The notes below the pieces were generated by a model. The model made no database searches, was not told the DNA's origin, and saw only the letters and a list, made by a program, of their open reading frames with translations. From Cricetomys ansorgei (taxonomy: Eukaryota > Chordata > Mammalia > Rodentia > Nesomyidae), in NCBI GenBank assembly GCA_026225945.1, contig JAMJFZ010000596.1, forward strand, positions 1,389,501-1,453,500: 64,000 nucleotides of DNA, given 5' to 3'. This document shows, piece after piece, positions 20,338 through 31,814 of the stretch. The stretch's first letter is position 1; each line of letters begins with the position of its first letter. Position numbers and translations under genes: made by a program.

Positions 20338-20778
20338 AGGTGGTAGTGTTGGTGGTGGTGGTGGTGGTGGTGATGGTAGTGGTGGTGGTGGTGGTGGTGA
20401 TGGTGAAGGTGGTGGTGATGGTGATGGTGGTGGTGGTAGTGGTGATGGTGAAGGTGGTGATGGTGGTGGTGATGGTGATGGCGATGGTGGTGTTGGTGGT
20501 GATGGTGGTGATGGTGGTGGTGGTGGTGGTGGTGGTGGTGGTGGTGAAGGTGGTGATGGTGGTGGTGGTAGTGTTGGTGGTGGTGGTGGTGGTGGTGATG
20601 GTGAAGGTGGTGGTGAGGTGGTGGTGGTGGTGGTGGTGATGGTGATGGTGGTGGTGGTGGTGGTGATGGTGGTGGTGGTGGTGGTGGTGATGGTGGTGAT
20701 GGTGGTGGTGGTGATGGTGATGGTGATGGTGATGGTGATGGTGGTGGTGGTGTTGGTGGTGGTGGTTGTGGTGGTTTT
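20338..20778. repeat. (TGG/TGA)n trinucleotide array
   Basis: About 440 bp made of GGT units with interspersed GAT and a few AGT, GTT and AAG triplets. The minus strand reads as long poly-His or Pro/Ser/His frames, and the plus strand as poly-Val/Met; all are products of the repeat. Confidence 0.95.
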
Positions 20779-22164
20779 TCTTGTTTGTTGTTTGGATCTC
20801 CAAACTCATGGGGAGAATAGAAGAAAATGAAGACAGAAGAAGTCACCCTGAGAGGTCTGGCTGAAGAGCCTCTGTGCCCTGTTGGTCTGTAGAGTTTCTG
20901 CCCTGGTTGAGGAACAGTAAGTGGTGCCTGGTGGTGTTTTCCTACCTTGAGCCAGTGTGAAGTCCACTTTAAATGCCTTGTTTGTGCTCCTTGGTCCTCA
21001 AACAGGCTTGAAGTGTTTGGATTCCATGGAAGTCCAAAGTTCAGCAAGCTGTTGCCTGGCAATGACACACCCGCCCCACCCACACACTTACAAGGGGACA
21101 AAGGACAGCAGGACTGGACTCTCAGGAGCCTCCTGGTCAGAAAACATGAGCAGCCTTTGAGAAAATCCCTCATGATGGAGAAAAACAATTTCTCCGGAAT
21201 CAAAACCAAAGGAGGCATGACTGTGGCTTCCCTGAGCAGGATGGGAACCGCCCCTCCTACCGCACCGCGCGTTCAGGTCAGGAACCACTTGTAGCTACAC
21301 GCGGTTCTGACGGTGTGTCTCCCACGGCCCCGAAAGCCCACAGCCATTAAACCTAAGGGTTTGCATCATCCCTGAATGATCGGACGGCTGAGCCATGGTG
21401 GCTCGTAGGCACCTTTACGTAAAGTACCCTTTACGATCTTGAACTGGAAGGGAGCATCGGCTGGTATTTATTTTGCCTGGCTCTCTTGACACCCGGTTAT
21501 TGGTCCGAACTCAATCTCCACCCTGGCTGTTCTGCGCAAGGCTTTACAGAAATGAGCGAGCACACTCTGTCTCTTCAAAGAGTGTTTTGGGGAAAACACT
21601 CCTTAAACAAATAAAGAAATATGTGCAAGCCTATGCCTTCTAGAACTCTCTGCCAAGGTACCGGTAGCAGAAAAACAAACATGGGAAGCAGGGAGGCGGT
21701 CAGAAAGCTCCGGTAAAGCAGCCCTTGAGCCGAGAGACTGAATGGAAGGAAGGACAGCCCTGACCAAGGGAGACATCGTGGGCAAGGTGTAGGCTAGGAA
21801 GAGCTTGTGGCTCTGAGAGTCAGAAGGGAGTCGGTTCGCCGGAGCCGGGAGCCTGTGGCTGCACTGAGAGCTGCCTGCTGAGTGCGGTGGGCACAGCCTG
21901 CTGCTTCCAATGAGCGGTTCTGTCACAAGCGTTTGCAGAGACTGTGCAGGCTGAGCTGTACTTCGTGGGGTGCGGGGTAACTTCTGAGCCCTGACCTTAG
22001 GGAATTCCCAAACCACAAACGAGAAGTACGGTGACCTTCAAGGGGACGTGCTGTTTCCAGTCTCTGGAACGGGGAGCTGCCCTCTCAGACTGCACACGTC
22101 ACTGGAAGGGCCAGCCAGTGTCTGCAGCTGTTAGGCATTACTGGGATCCAGGGGTCTAGCCTTG
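20779..22164. other. unique DNA, no gene seen
   Basis: About 1.4 kb with no recognised transposon. CpGs are scattered around 21240-21420. An open frame at 21603-22016 (minus) lacks support. Nothing I can name. Confidence 0.4.
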
Positions 22165-22235
22165 AACATCTCCTCTCTCTCCCTCTCTCCCTCCGTCCCC
22201 CTCTCTCTCTCCCTCCCTCCCCCCTTTCTTTCTTC
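22165..22235. repeat. (CT)n-rich tract
   Basis: CTCTCTCCCTC repeats ending in CCCCCCTTTCTTTC. Confidence 0.9.
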
Positions 22236-22840
22236 ACTTTAAAACAGAGAAGAAATATATACACACAAAACACCCTTAAGAACAGGATTGTTTACTCTCT
22301 CTGAGATGGGAGCGCTTGCACCGTCTTGACCCGCATGACCAGGTCTTTAAATGCTCTGTGGACAAAGTCCCCTAACTGCTAAAATAGGAGACAGAGCTTC
22401 TGTGATTCTGCACGGAGTTGCCTGAGTTTGTTTATTCATTCTCCTGGTTAGGAGACTGCTGCCTCTGAATACTGGGATTAAAGGTGTATACCAACATTCT
22501 TTCTACCCTAGAGCAGCCATGCTGCTGGATTAAAGGATTAAATATTCCTCTACACTACCAGAGATGTTACTGAAGTCAGAGGTGATTGACTGTGCCCAAA
22601 GCTACTGGCAACAGTCCCTTCTGAGTCCTCTGCCCCTCACTGTACATAGGTGGTGCTCCCGGACAGACAGACCATCTGTTCATTACCATGGAAACCTTGG
22701 GGAGAGGACCATTCTCCATCTTCCTTCTGGCCTTTTAGTTTGCCCACATTCTCCCTCTACAGAGACACCTGTGTCTGAGGAGCATTTTGTAGCCTCAACT
22801 GAGCCCAAAGAAGCCTTCTCTCCTAGAGGACATTACAGTT
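22236..22840. other. unique DNA
   Basis: Includes a small B1-like echo (ATACTGGGATTAAAGGTGTA near 22468); otherwise nothing recognised. Confidence 0.4.
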
Positions 22841-22912
22841 GGAGCTGCAGAGATGGCTCAGAGGGTAAGAACCTGAGTTCTAATCCCTGGCACCCACATA
22901 AAAATTTCAGGT
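22841..22912 (+). mobile_element. B2-type SINE, shortened
   Basis: GGAGCTGCAGAGATGGCTCA then CTGAGTTCTAATCCCTGGCA and CCCACATAAAAA; a central deletion joins the A box and B box areas. Confidence 0.75.
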
Positions 22913-22914
22913 CT

Positions 22915-22982
22915 GGTCTCTCTCTCTGTCTGTCTCTCTTTCTCTCTCTCTTTGTCTCTGTCTCTGTCTCTCTCTGTCTCTC

Positions 22983-23026
<44 letters not shown>
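22915..23026. repeat. (CTCTGT)n then (CA)n
   Basis: CT/CTGT run to about 22988, then about 19 CA units to 23026; forms the tail of the B2 remnant. Confidence 0.95.
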
Positions 23027-23028
<2 letters not shown>

Positions 23029-23110
23029 TACCAGCACCATGGGTAGCAGACACAGTCACTGGGCCTTGCTGCCTACTCAGCCTAATTCTCGGCTCAGTGA
23101 GAGACTGTAC

Positions 23111-23448
23111 TGTTGTGGAAGTTTATTTTTAGTTATGTATAAAATAATTGTTTTGTGCACTGTTAGATGACAGGCTGCCTAGGCCTTGGCATTTTGTACT
23201 GTCTGCAGGTGTTGGATTTCTGTGGGAGATGTCTGATTGTTCATGATCTGCACGTGCTATCAGTAGAACACCTGAGGAGTTCTGGATCAATAAAAACACC
23301 TGAGCTCAGACGCTCAGGGTTCCACTGTCGATTGAGGGTGGTGCTGGCCAGGATGGTGGTTCCCTCTGCTGAGGTCTGGCAGGGTTTGCATCTATGAGCA
23401 TGCCTCCTTGTTGTCCTTGGTGAGCCGCCACAGCAGTGTACAACGACA
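23111..23448 (+). mobile_element. solo LTR, ERV2-like family, copy 1
   Basis: Begins TGTTGTGGAAGTTTAT and ends CAACGACA. Flanking hexamers CTGTAC (23105-23110) and TTGTAC (23449-23454) agree at five of six bases, as expected for a 6-bp target duplication. Contains AATAAA within ATCAATAAAAACACC. Four more copies lie in the window. No internal retroviral region, so a solo LTR. Length and duplication size recall cricetid mys LTRs. Confidence 0.8.
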
Positions 23449-23454
23449 TTGTAC

Positions 23455-25589
23455 TTCAAGGGAATAAAATGAAGAGTGACAGAGAAGGACACCTCTCTGA
23501 CTTACACCCCCACGCATACACACACGAAAGAGAGAGAGAGAGAGGGAGAGAACATTGCAGTTGACTAAAAATGGAGGTGGCAAAGGGTCACCTGACCTTG
23601 CCTGAATGTCTTCTCTGCAGGTCGCACCCGGCACGCTGAGCGGCGGGACTCTCCCACAGCCTAGCTCGGTGCCCCCTCGGCGACCACTGTCCCACAGAGC
23701 TGCTCGTTTTTATCTGTTTGCTATGCCTTCCTGTGTGAGCCGGGAGCTTGCGCAGGACAGAGTTGTGTGTTCAGTTCGCTCACAGGGTCTACGGTCCTGT
23801 CTGGGAGCCAGCAAGTGTTTGTAGAGACAAGGAGGGAGGGAAAAGGGAAGGGAGGGGAGAAGGTGGTTGCCAGGAGACAAAGCAACTCGCTGTGTCATGG
23901 TTGACAAAGATAAGTCATCTGACCACGCGGGGAATTCCCAGAACCGACCACGCGCCCAGATACTTGACTATCTGTTGTGAAACTCCGTACTCCGTCAGGC
24001 ACTCTGCCTTTTATTGTTGTTTGAGATGCGGTGACTCAGACCACAGGTGACTTGGCTGCGGTTTCCTGTGAGTCAGGCCTGCTAGACAACACCGGACAGA
24101 GGTGAACAGGAAACTAGGCCGAGTAGCCGGAGAGACAGAGAGAGCGCAGAGCGCAGGCATGCAGCCTGCCAGAAGGGCAGACAGACCGTGAACCCCAGAC
24201 GCCGGTGCCTGGGTGGGTGAAGCTATTCTGATGTCGACCAGAAGGCCGGTGGGGAAGACTGCAGTGCTGGCCACACCCTTCCCCCAGCAGAGCCGGCCCA
24301 GGGAGGATGCTGGAGACTGGGTGAGGGGCGAGAGCCAGCTGTTTTCTTTCATCATGGAGGCGAAGGAACCAAGACAAACTGTGGCTGCTCTGGCTTCACC
24401 GTTCCTCTTCCCCTTCGGCCTCTCGCATCCTTTCCCACCCAGGGCCTTACCAACAACGCTCGAGCACGTCTGTGATAGCGTGCGCACCTGTGCCTGTCAC
24501 CACAGGAGCCGAGGGACAGAAACGGAAATGTCCGCTCCGTTTCCTTGGGAGCACAATGACATGAGGTGTGCCCAGGAAGAAGCTACCTCAACCTTAGACC
24601 TCCTCATGGCGCACAGCAGCTGCCTAGCCTCCACTCATCTCAGCCCAGGTCTCAGGAGAGTTAGCACCTTAAACAACCGGGGGTCGGGGGGCAGAGACTC
24701 AGGTCTGGAAGGGGTTTGCCGCACCAGCATGAGGGCTCGGGGCATCCCCAACGCCCACCGAAGCAGCTGGGTGTGGCAGCACAGGCCTGTAACCCTGGTG
24801 TGGGAACCCAGGGTCTGCACCGTGTGGTAGGACAGTGACCCATCATTTTCCCTTCAGCTAGTGAAGTCTGGGAGCCTCTGGCACCATGAAGAAATGGGGG
24901 TCTTGATACCATCGTCATGGAGATTTAACGGGTTAGTGGAGCAGCAGTGGGGTCACAGCAGGGAACCTCACTACAGTCTGGCCTCTCTAACTTCCGGCCT
25001 CACCGGGTTCTCAGGCCGGAGAGGAGATGCTATAATTAGGCTATTCTGCTGTGGAATTCCTCCCAGCCTCATGCCTGTCTGTTTTCCTCCAATTGTCTGC
25101 CCCTTCCTTTCCCACCCACAGTTCGAAGCTGGCTGTTGTGTGCGCAGGAAACGTGTTAAATGAGCTGCTGTTTGTGTTACTGCCCGGTGGCAGGAGCTTT
25201 GCTCCCTGGGGAATGTCTGAAATGTGGTCAGGCGGGCCAGCCCACATTCCCACCAGCACTGTACCAGAAGACTGTCATTAGCAGAAGGTCCTGTGAGAGC
25301 CGTGGATGCCAATGGGCACAGGCTTTAGAGGCTCGGGTCTGCATCCCAGCACCGCTGCCGCCTGGGAGCCCGCGGCTGAGACCCGGCTGGCTGTGCGAGT
25401 GCTAGCTCCCAAGTCACCCCCTCCACCAAGCTTACAGGAGTTGAGCAAAGTGAGAGGAGGTGTTTGAAACATGGGGTACAGGGGTTTGCTGTAGGAGCCA
25501 GGGAAACAAGCCCTGTGAGACTCTCTAACGGTACGCTGCAGCTGAAGCAGAGAGTGAAAGCTGCAGCTTGTGCCCAGGCCAAACCCAGG
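23455..25589. other. unique DNA, about 2.1 kb, no gene seen
   Basis: Contains a short (GA)n at 23528-23550 and a B1-like scrap near 24765 (CTGGGTGTGGCAGCACAGGC). CpGs cluster loosely at 23620-23680 and 24410-24490. Overlapping open frames on both strands (up to 205 codons at 24213-24830) show no start, splice or domain evidence. Confidence 0.4.
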
Positions 25590-25768
25590 CCACCACTTGT
25601 TTAAATAAAGTTTTATTGACACACAGCCACGCCCCTCATTTACACATACTCTGTGTCTGCCTTCTTGCTGCAGCAGGACCCTGCAGCTACCATAGACTGC
25701 ACGACCTACAAGCCAAAATTTCCTATCTGGCTCTTTGTAGAAAAGGTTTGCTGATCCCTGATCTGAAG
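25590..25768 (+). mobile_element. MER20-like hAT element
   Basis: TTTAAATAAAGTTTTATTGA, ACACAGCCACGCCCCTCATT, TATCTGGCTCTTTGTAGAAA and GGTTTGCTGATCCCTG match the 3' two thirds of MER20, an old eutherian DNA transposon; the 5' end is missing. MER20 copies are known in other mammals to carry regulatory sites. Confidence 0.8.
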
Positions 25769-25984
25769 CGAAGCTTCCTAATCTGCAGGCTTACGTGCCA
25801 TGTGATGCTGCTGCATCCTTGAACGTGTGACACGAGCAGCCTGGCTGTGTACGCCTTCACGTCAGCTCAGATTTGAGACAGTTACACGTGAACTACAGGA
25901 TTTACACATTACATGCAAAGTTTTCTACCTTCAAGAGGCATGACCGTTTACTTACGGAAAACAAGGACTTTCGATGTTTTCTAC

Positions 25985-26235
25985 CATAGCGTCAGAAGAG
26001 TGTTTCTTTGGATTGTATTAGACACAAGGCCCTCCATCTCGTTAACATGCAAGCTGGTTTTCCTCTCCAACAAGGGTCAGGTTGTATGTACGGCAACAGG
26101 TTGCTTTAAAATAAATTGCTTTGTGATTTATTATCAGTAAGCATTTGATTTACATATCTATTTCTCGCACATATTTACCTGGGATCACATAAAAATTTCT
26201 TGGGAGAAAAGAGATCATGAGTGGGAGAAGCTGGT
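25985..26235. repeat. unclassified old repeat, copy A
   Basis: Shares an ordered series of phrases with 31155-31405: CCATCTCGTTAACATGCAA versus CCATCTCATTAGTATGCAA, TTTAAAATAAATTG versus TTGAAATAAATTC, and AAATTTCTTGGGAGAAA versus AAATATTTCTCAAATGAAA. It looks like an ancient mammalian element I cannot name. Confidence 0.5.
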
Positions 26236-26457
26236 GGCTTTGGGGAGAGACATTTGCTTTTAAGGGTGTGGCCTGGTAGTTGTCCACACTCCAGTCCACG
26301 CCCGACCCAGGAATGTACGGACAGCTCAAGTGGGTGTTGATGAAGAGAAATGAGGGCAGGGAGTTGGGGGTAGAGGGAGTTGAGGGTGGGCCTGGGGGTT
26401 GGAGGGGAGTGAGCACGCCCAAACTACACTGAAATGTTCAAACAGTCCATATACATG
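26236..26457. other. unique DNA
   Basis: G-rich purine stretch at 26345-26410; nothing else recognised. Confidence 0.4.
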
Positions 26458-26705
26458 TACACACACACATGCTCACACTCATACATTCACACTCACACTC
26501 ACGCGCACACTCACGCACACACACTCACACACTCACACACACTCACACACACTCACACTCACGCACACACACTCACACACACTCACACTCGCACACACAC
26601 TCACACACACTCACACTCATGCACACACACACTCACCTCGCACACACACTCACACTCATTCACACATACTCACACTCGCACACTCACACTCATGCACACG
26701 CATGT
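26458..26705. repeat. (CACACT)n array
   Basis: About 250 bp of CA with regularly placed CT and occasional GC; hexamer periodicity is clear. Confidence 0.95.
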
Positions 26706-27307
26706 ATATGCACAGTCCCGATCCTGGCACACAGCTGGTGCTCAGTACTGGTAAGGAGAGCACACCCAACACCTCATACAGTTGTGAGCCAGTGACCGCA
26801 GATGCCGAAACTTTGCACACTCACCCAAGCGTGTGCAAGCTTGCTCCTGTGCGTGGCTGAAGATGTGGGTCTTTCTTACCGTCTTTGAACAGGTGTCTCC
26901 TGAGCTTGTACCCAGCCATTTTCAGAGTTCCCCAGGACTCCCAGCTGTCATCTTGGGTTTTTTTGAATTCCCAGATTCCTGGGGATTCTAAGTGAAATCT
27001 CAGGATCTTTGAGAATGGACAGGATGGAGCATCGGTGTCCGTGGTTTGTGCCCTCTGTTGCTGCTCCCTGGTTCCCCTTCTCCAGCCTTTTCTCCTGCAC
27101 TCATCCACTGATACCTGGGGAGACACTGGAGATGGTAAAACCTTGCAGGCTTGAGGGCCTGTGATCCCAGGGCCGGGGAGGAGGGATGAGAGCAACCCTA
27201 GGTCTCATTGGCCACCCAGTTTACCTGAGTCAACGAGCTTCAGATGCAGTGAGAGACTACGTCAAAAAAAAAAAGGTAGAAAGCACCCTGCACATGAACC
27301 ATATGAA
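26706..27307. other. unique DNA
   Basis: No recognised repeat until a short poly(A) at about 27265-27274. Confidence 0.4.
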
Positions 27308-27396
27308 CACACACACTCACACACACTCACACATATTCTCACACTCACACACTCACACACACTCACACATATTCTCACACTCACACACTCACATAC

Positions 27397-27436
<40 letters not shown>
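27308..27436. repeat. (CACACT)n then (CA)n array
   Basis: A phrase of about 46 bp with ACATATTCTCACACTCACAC occurs twice, at about 27330 and 27366, followed by a pure CA run. Confidence 0.95.
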
Positions 27437-27560
27437 CCCACCTACTTTCAGAAATTGGAGAAAAACAAAACCTCCACAGCTATTCATGCCATGGAAGAGG
27501 TCGCAGCCTTCTCTGCCTGCTCAGTGCATCCCTTTTTTCACAGCTTTATGGTGGCAAGAC

Positions 27561-27891
27561 TGTCATGGAACTTTATTTTCAGTTAAGTATAAAATAATTA
27601 TTTCGTGCACTGCTGGGTGAGGGGCTGCCTGGGTCTTGGTGTTTTGTACTGTCTGCAGGTGTTGGATTTCTGTGGGGGAAGTTGATTGCTAATGATCTGC
27701 ACGTGCTATCAGTAGAACACCTGAGGAGTTCTGAATCAATAAAACACCTGAGCTCAGACTCTTGGGGTTCTGCTGTCCAGAACGGCACTGGCCAGGATGG
27801 TGGTTCCCTCTGCTGAGGTCTGGCAGGGTTTGTATATATGAATTTGCCTCCTTGTCTTCTTTGGTGAGCCACCAAGCAGCGAACAACTACA
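27561..27891 (+). mobile_element. solo LTR, same family, copy 2
   Basis: Begins TGTCATGGAACTTTAT, ends CAACTACA. Flanks CAAGAC (27555-27560) and CAAGAT (27892-27897) differ by one base. Shares GAACACCTGAGGAGTTCTG and ATCAATAAAACACC with copy 1. Confidence 0.82.
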
Positions 27892-27897
27892 CAAGAT

Positions 27898-28077
27898 GGC
27901 TGTAGCAATCTCAGGTGTTGCACTTTAGTCCTCTGTTCCAAGGGTGTGGGAGTGGGGGGGAGACAGAGACGTAGAGAAGAGTTTTATCGTGCAATGCTCT
28001 CATGACGTATTACCCAGAAGTCCCTTCCCAGCCAGACCCATCTCTTATGCCACATTTAAGCCAACCACTCATTAAAG
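27898..28077. other. unique DNA
   Basis: Short spacer without recognised repeat. Confidence 0.4.
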
Positions 28078-28310
28078 CATGGGTTCTCACTCAACCTGTG
28101 GGTCACAATCCCTTTGGGGGTCGAATGACCCTCTCACGGAGGTCGCCTAAGACCATCTGCATGTCAGATACTCACATTATGATTCCTAACAGGAGCAGCA
28201 TTACAGTTGTGAGATATCAATGGAAATAATCTTATGGCTGGGGGTCAGCACACGCGAGGAACTGTATTAAAGGGTCGCAGCGTTAGGAAGGATGACCACT
28301 AGTCTAGGTA
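28078..28310 (-). mobile_element. URR1-like hAT-Charlie element, antisense
   Basis: GGTTCTCACTCAACCTGTGG, GGTCGAATGACCCTCTCACG, GGTCGCCTAAGACCATCTGC and ATTAAAGGGTCGCAGCGTTA: the reverse of the element at 11900. Confidence 0.88.
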
Positions 28311-28395
28311 ACCCAGGCTGGCCTCTATCAGAGATCCGCCCGCCTCTGCCTTCTGAGTCCCGGGATTAAAGATGTTCTTCCCCATGCCTGACTTG
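28305..28395 (-). mobile_element. B1 fragment, antisense
   Basis: TAACCCAGGCTGGCCTCTAT, GCCCGCCTCTGCCTTCTGAG and CCCGGGATTAAAGATG: left half of a reversed B1, abutting the URR1 element. Confidence 0.75.
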
Positions 28396-28654
28396 TATTT
28401 GCATTTTTTACCCAACTTTTTCAAAAGCCACGGTTGCTATTTTTACTGGGATAACAGAAAAACCCTTTAGAGTTCTACAGAGTTGGAGTTTGTGCCACCA
28501 CATCAGTGTGAAGCGTGACCCACGTGCCCGTGCTGTGTGTGGGTGCTCTTGGTGGAGCTGAGCTCTCTGTACGCGTTTATTTTTCCACACAATGCTCTTT
28601 CTCTCAGCTTCTCCATTTTATTTTAAGGATGACCTTGGCTTTAAATTCCAATTC
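28396..28654. other. unique DNA
   Basis: Nothing recognised. Confidence 0.4.
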
Positions 28655-28846
28655 AGGCGCTGGAGAGATGGCTCAGTGGTTAGGAAGAGCTGTCTGCTCT
28701 TGCACAGGATCCAAGTTTAGTTCCCAGAGCCCATTTGAAGTGGCTCACAACTAACTGTAACTCCAGCTCCAGGGGATCTGGTGCCCTCTTCTGGCCTCCA
28801 CAGGCACTGCACACACATTGTGCACACACACAGAGACAGACAGACA

Positions 28847-28882
<36 letters not shown>
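28655..28882 (+). mobile_element. B2-type SINE with CA tail
   Basis: GCGCTGGAGAGATGGCTCAG, TGTCTGCTCTTGCACAGG, TAACTCCAGCTCCAGGGGAT and CCCTCTTCTGGCCTCCACAG; the tail expanded to about 80 bp of (CA)n with a short (CAGA)n at 28828-28850. Confidence 0.93.
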
Positions 28883-28886
<4 letters not shown>

Positions 28887-29257
28887 ATAAAACCAAGATA
28901 AAATACTCCAAGATTGGAGTAGTTACTTAATGTAAGAATTTATTCAAAATATTCACAATTTTGTAACAAGATACATAACTGCACAACATAACAAGATTCA
29001 TTACTATGAATCTTTTTTCCACGTTATTTATGCTTGAATCATTCCTTACACAGTTAATTACAATTATTTGCTCAGTGAACTGAACCCCAAACTTCATCCA
29101 TTGTCTTTTACTATATTTCTTTTCTGTTTTTCAAAGATTCTACATATTTTGTTATGGACCCAATCAATCCATTCCTGCAGAGCAGATCAAAGCAAACCAG
29201 AGTCTCAACTTAAACTTGACTAAATCTCTGGAGCTCAACAGTTCCAGCTTCATATGT
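28883..29257. other. AT-rich unique DNA
   Basis: About 375 bp, AT-rich, no recognised repeat or exon. Confidence 0.4.
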
Positions 29258-29503
29258 GAGTGGGTGGATGGATGATGGGTGGATGGGTGGGTGGATGGGT
29301 GGGTGGATGGGTAGATAGATGAGTGGATGGATGGGTGGGTGGGTGGGTGGATGAGTGGGTGGATGGGTGGGTGGATGGGTGGGTGGATGGGTGGATGGGT
29401 GGTGGATAGATGGATGGGTGGATAGATGGGTAGATGTGTGGATGGATGGATGGATGGGGGGATAGATGGGTGGGGGGATGGGTGGGTGGGTGGGTGGATG
29501 GGG
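29258..29503. repeat. (GGTG/GGAT)n tetranucleotide array
   Basis: About 245 bp of GGTG and GGAT tetramers in irregular order with a few GATA units. Confidence 0.95.
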
Positions 29504-29697
29504 TCTCCTCTAGTTCATGTGAATTTCTTAGCAGTGTTCATCTTAGTTCTTTGGAATAAAATGCTTTTGCTGTTGTCTCCTGGTCAGGAATCTCTTGATT
29601 TTGAAAGTCTTGTGAAGACATGGCTAGAAACTGAATCAGGCTCACAAAACATGCTAGTGGGGTGTAGAAGGAAAAGAGATACTTTGTTTTTTATAAT

Positions 29698-29845
29698 TTA
29701 CTTATTTTGAGTAGAGGTCTCCCTGTGTAGCTCTGGCTGTACTGGAACTTGTCATGTAGATCAGGTTAGCCTAAACTCACAGAGATCCCCCTGCCTCTGC
29801 CTCCTGAGTGCTGAGATTAAAGGCGTGTGCCTACATGCCAGGAAG
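29698..29845 (-). mobile_element. B1 SINE, antisense
   Basis: AGGTCTCCCTGTGTAGCTCT, AACTCACAGAGATCCCCCTG and GTGCTGAGATTAAAGGCGTG. Confidence 0.93.
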
Positions 29846-29909
29846 CCATATTTTGTCTTTATCATGTTTCCCCTCATATGGGAATGATTTGGGATGATTG
29901 TGACTTGCT

Positions 29910-30052
29910 TAGTGTTGAGGGACCCAGACAGGGTCTCACTCTGTAGCCCAAGCTTAGCCTAAGTGTGCCTCAGATTCACAGCAATCCTCCTGCCTCAGCC
30001 TCTCAAGTACTGGGAATACAGACGTGAGCAACTACATCTAGCTATGATGTTT
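29910..30052 (-). mobile_element. B1 SINE, antisense, older
   Basis: CCAGACAGGGTCTCACTCTG, CACAGCAATCCTCCTGCCTC and AAGTACTGGGAATACAGACG; more diverged than the neighbouring B1. Confidence 0.85.
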
Positions 30053-30761
30053 CTGAGACCACAAGTTTGCCTTTTTTCTTTTTCTTCAGAAAACAGAATG
30101 AAGAACGGAAATGGACTGTCTTCCTTCAGAAAGTTTTGTCTTTCTGGAAAGTTCTTCTCATTCACCTTCCCCAGAAGTGTTACTTGTCTGTAACCATGTC
30201 TTACTTTCCTCTGACCCTTCGAGTTGTAGAAAAAAGCCAGCTGTCGGTGTGATCGACTTTGCTCATTTTTATCTGTGTGATGACCTGCAATTTCTCCCTT
30301 GTTCTAAAAATAATCTGAATTTGTCAGGATATTTCCGAGTGTGGCCCTCACTGTTTTGTTTTGTTTTGTTGCTAATTTGTGTGCTTTGTTTTTTATTTTA
30401 AGTCGGGCTCTCTCTAAGTGGCCCAAACCAGCTCCAAACTCCTTGTCCTCTTTCCTCAGCCCAGGAAGAGTGAGTTGTGGGCATGCACCCCCAGACCAGC
30501 TCTGTGTGTCCTTCCGCATCGTAAGGTAGTCATGTGCAGGTGGAGCGAGGGGTGTCCGCTCCACTCCCTCATTCCGCTTCTCACGACTGATCCTTTTTAC
30601 TCCTGATGATTTCAGCTTTCTGTGCTTACGAGCAATCTTTTACCTTTCCGAATACTCCAATAATTCATCAATCCACCTTCAAATTCAATAGCTTGTTCAC
30701 ACCTTAGCCACAACCAGCACCCAAGATTCTTAACCTATGGATGCATATCTTAACCTATATA
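30053..30761. other. unique DNA
   Basis: About 700 bp; a (TTTTG)n-like run lies at 30353-30368 and another T-rich part at 30385. No exon evidence. Confidence 0.4.
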
Positions 30762-30815
30762 TGTATGTATATACACGTGTGTGTGTGCGTGCGTGTGTGT
30801 GTGTACACACACATA
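30762..30815. repeat. (TA)(TG)n microsatellite
   Basis: ATGTATGTATATAC then GT/GC alternation then ACACACACATATG; nearly self-complementary ends. Confidence 0.9.
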
Positions 30816-30924
30816 TGTATAATGTTAAGTGAAATTTGGTTTGAGATTGTGAAAAAATTTCCAACAGTTTCTGAGATGACCCGAAACATACTTCGAACAC
30901 CTTGTTTTCTCGTTGTTGTTGTTT

Positions 30925-31042
30925 TGTTCTGTTTTTCTTCTGTTTCTCCGTAGACCAGGCTGGCCTTGAACTCACAGAGATCTGCCTGCCTCTGCCTCCC
31001 GAGTGTCAGAATTAAAGGTGTGCGCCACCACCTCCCAGCTAC
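30925..31042 (-). mobile_element. B1 SINE, antisense
   Basis: TAGACCAGGCTGGCCTTGAA, CTCACAGAGATCTGCCTGCC and GTGCGCCACCACCTCCCAGC. Confidence 0.93.
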
Positions 31043-31154
31043 TTGGAACAAGTTATACGATGGGGTTGATGTGAGTCAGCGTTCTTGGCCTTGTCAATTA
31101 TAAAATCAAAATAGTGGTCAGCTGTGAGGAACGTTGAAGACACATTGCTCCCTG

Positions 31155-31405
31155 CAGCGTCACAGATCAGCCAAGACTTCTTCCATAAACACAAATAGGC
31201 CCGTCCATCTCATTAGTATGCAAATTTGCTCTCATCTTTAATAAATGATAAGATTATATGTGTATTAAAGAATTCTTTGAAATAAATTCACAACTTACTG
31301 GTGAGTGTTTGACTGCTGTTTCTGTCTTACATAGCTATATACTTGGAGCCATGTAAATATTTCTCAAATGAAAGGGTGGTGTGTGGGAACGCTGAGAAGC
31401 CCTGC
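31155..31405. repeat. unclassified old repeat, copy B
   Basis: Second member of the family at 25985. Ends near GCTGAGAAGCCCTGC, which in other mammalian DNA transposons is a typical terminal motif, so an old hAT element is possible. Contains ATGCAAAT at 31219. Confidence 0.5.
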
Positions 31406-31473
31406 TCTAAGTAAGCCCTGATGTCAGGGCTGTCTCTCTTTCCTGACTGCCAAAGCTTTTTTCAGGGGCTATC

Positions 31474-31808
31474 TGTTGTAGAAGTTTATTTTTAGTTGTG
31501 TTTAAAATAATTGTTTTTGTGCACTGTTGGAAAAGGGGCCTGCCTAGGTCTTGGTGTTTTGTATTGTCTGCAAGTGTTGGATTTCTGTGGGAGATGTTTG
31601 ATTGCTAATGATCTGTACCTGCTATCCGCAGAACACCCGAGGAGTTCTGAAACTATACAAACACCTGAGCTGGGATGCTCGGGGTTCCGCTGTGAGTATG
31701 GTGTGGCCATGACAGTGGTTCCCTCTGCCGAGAGCGGGCAGGGCTTCCACATATGAAATAAGCCTCCTTGTCTTCTGTGTTGAGCCACCCCATAGGTGTA
31801 CAACTACA
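31474..31808 (+). mobile_element. solo LTR, same family, copy 3
   Basis: Begins TGTTGTAGAAGTTTAT, ends CAACTACA. Flanks GCTATC (31468-31473) and GCGATC (31809-31814) differ by one base. The AATAAA of the other copies is altered here (ACTATACAAAC). Confidence 0.82.
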
Positions 31809-31814
31809 GCGATC

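Noticed and set aside
20286..21218. 310-codon His/Pro-rich frame on the minus strand
   Set aside because: Produced by the TGG/TGA array; no start context and no conserved part outside the repeat.
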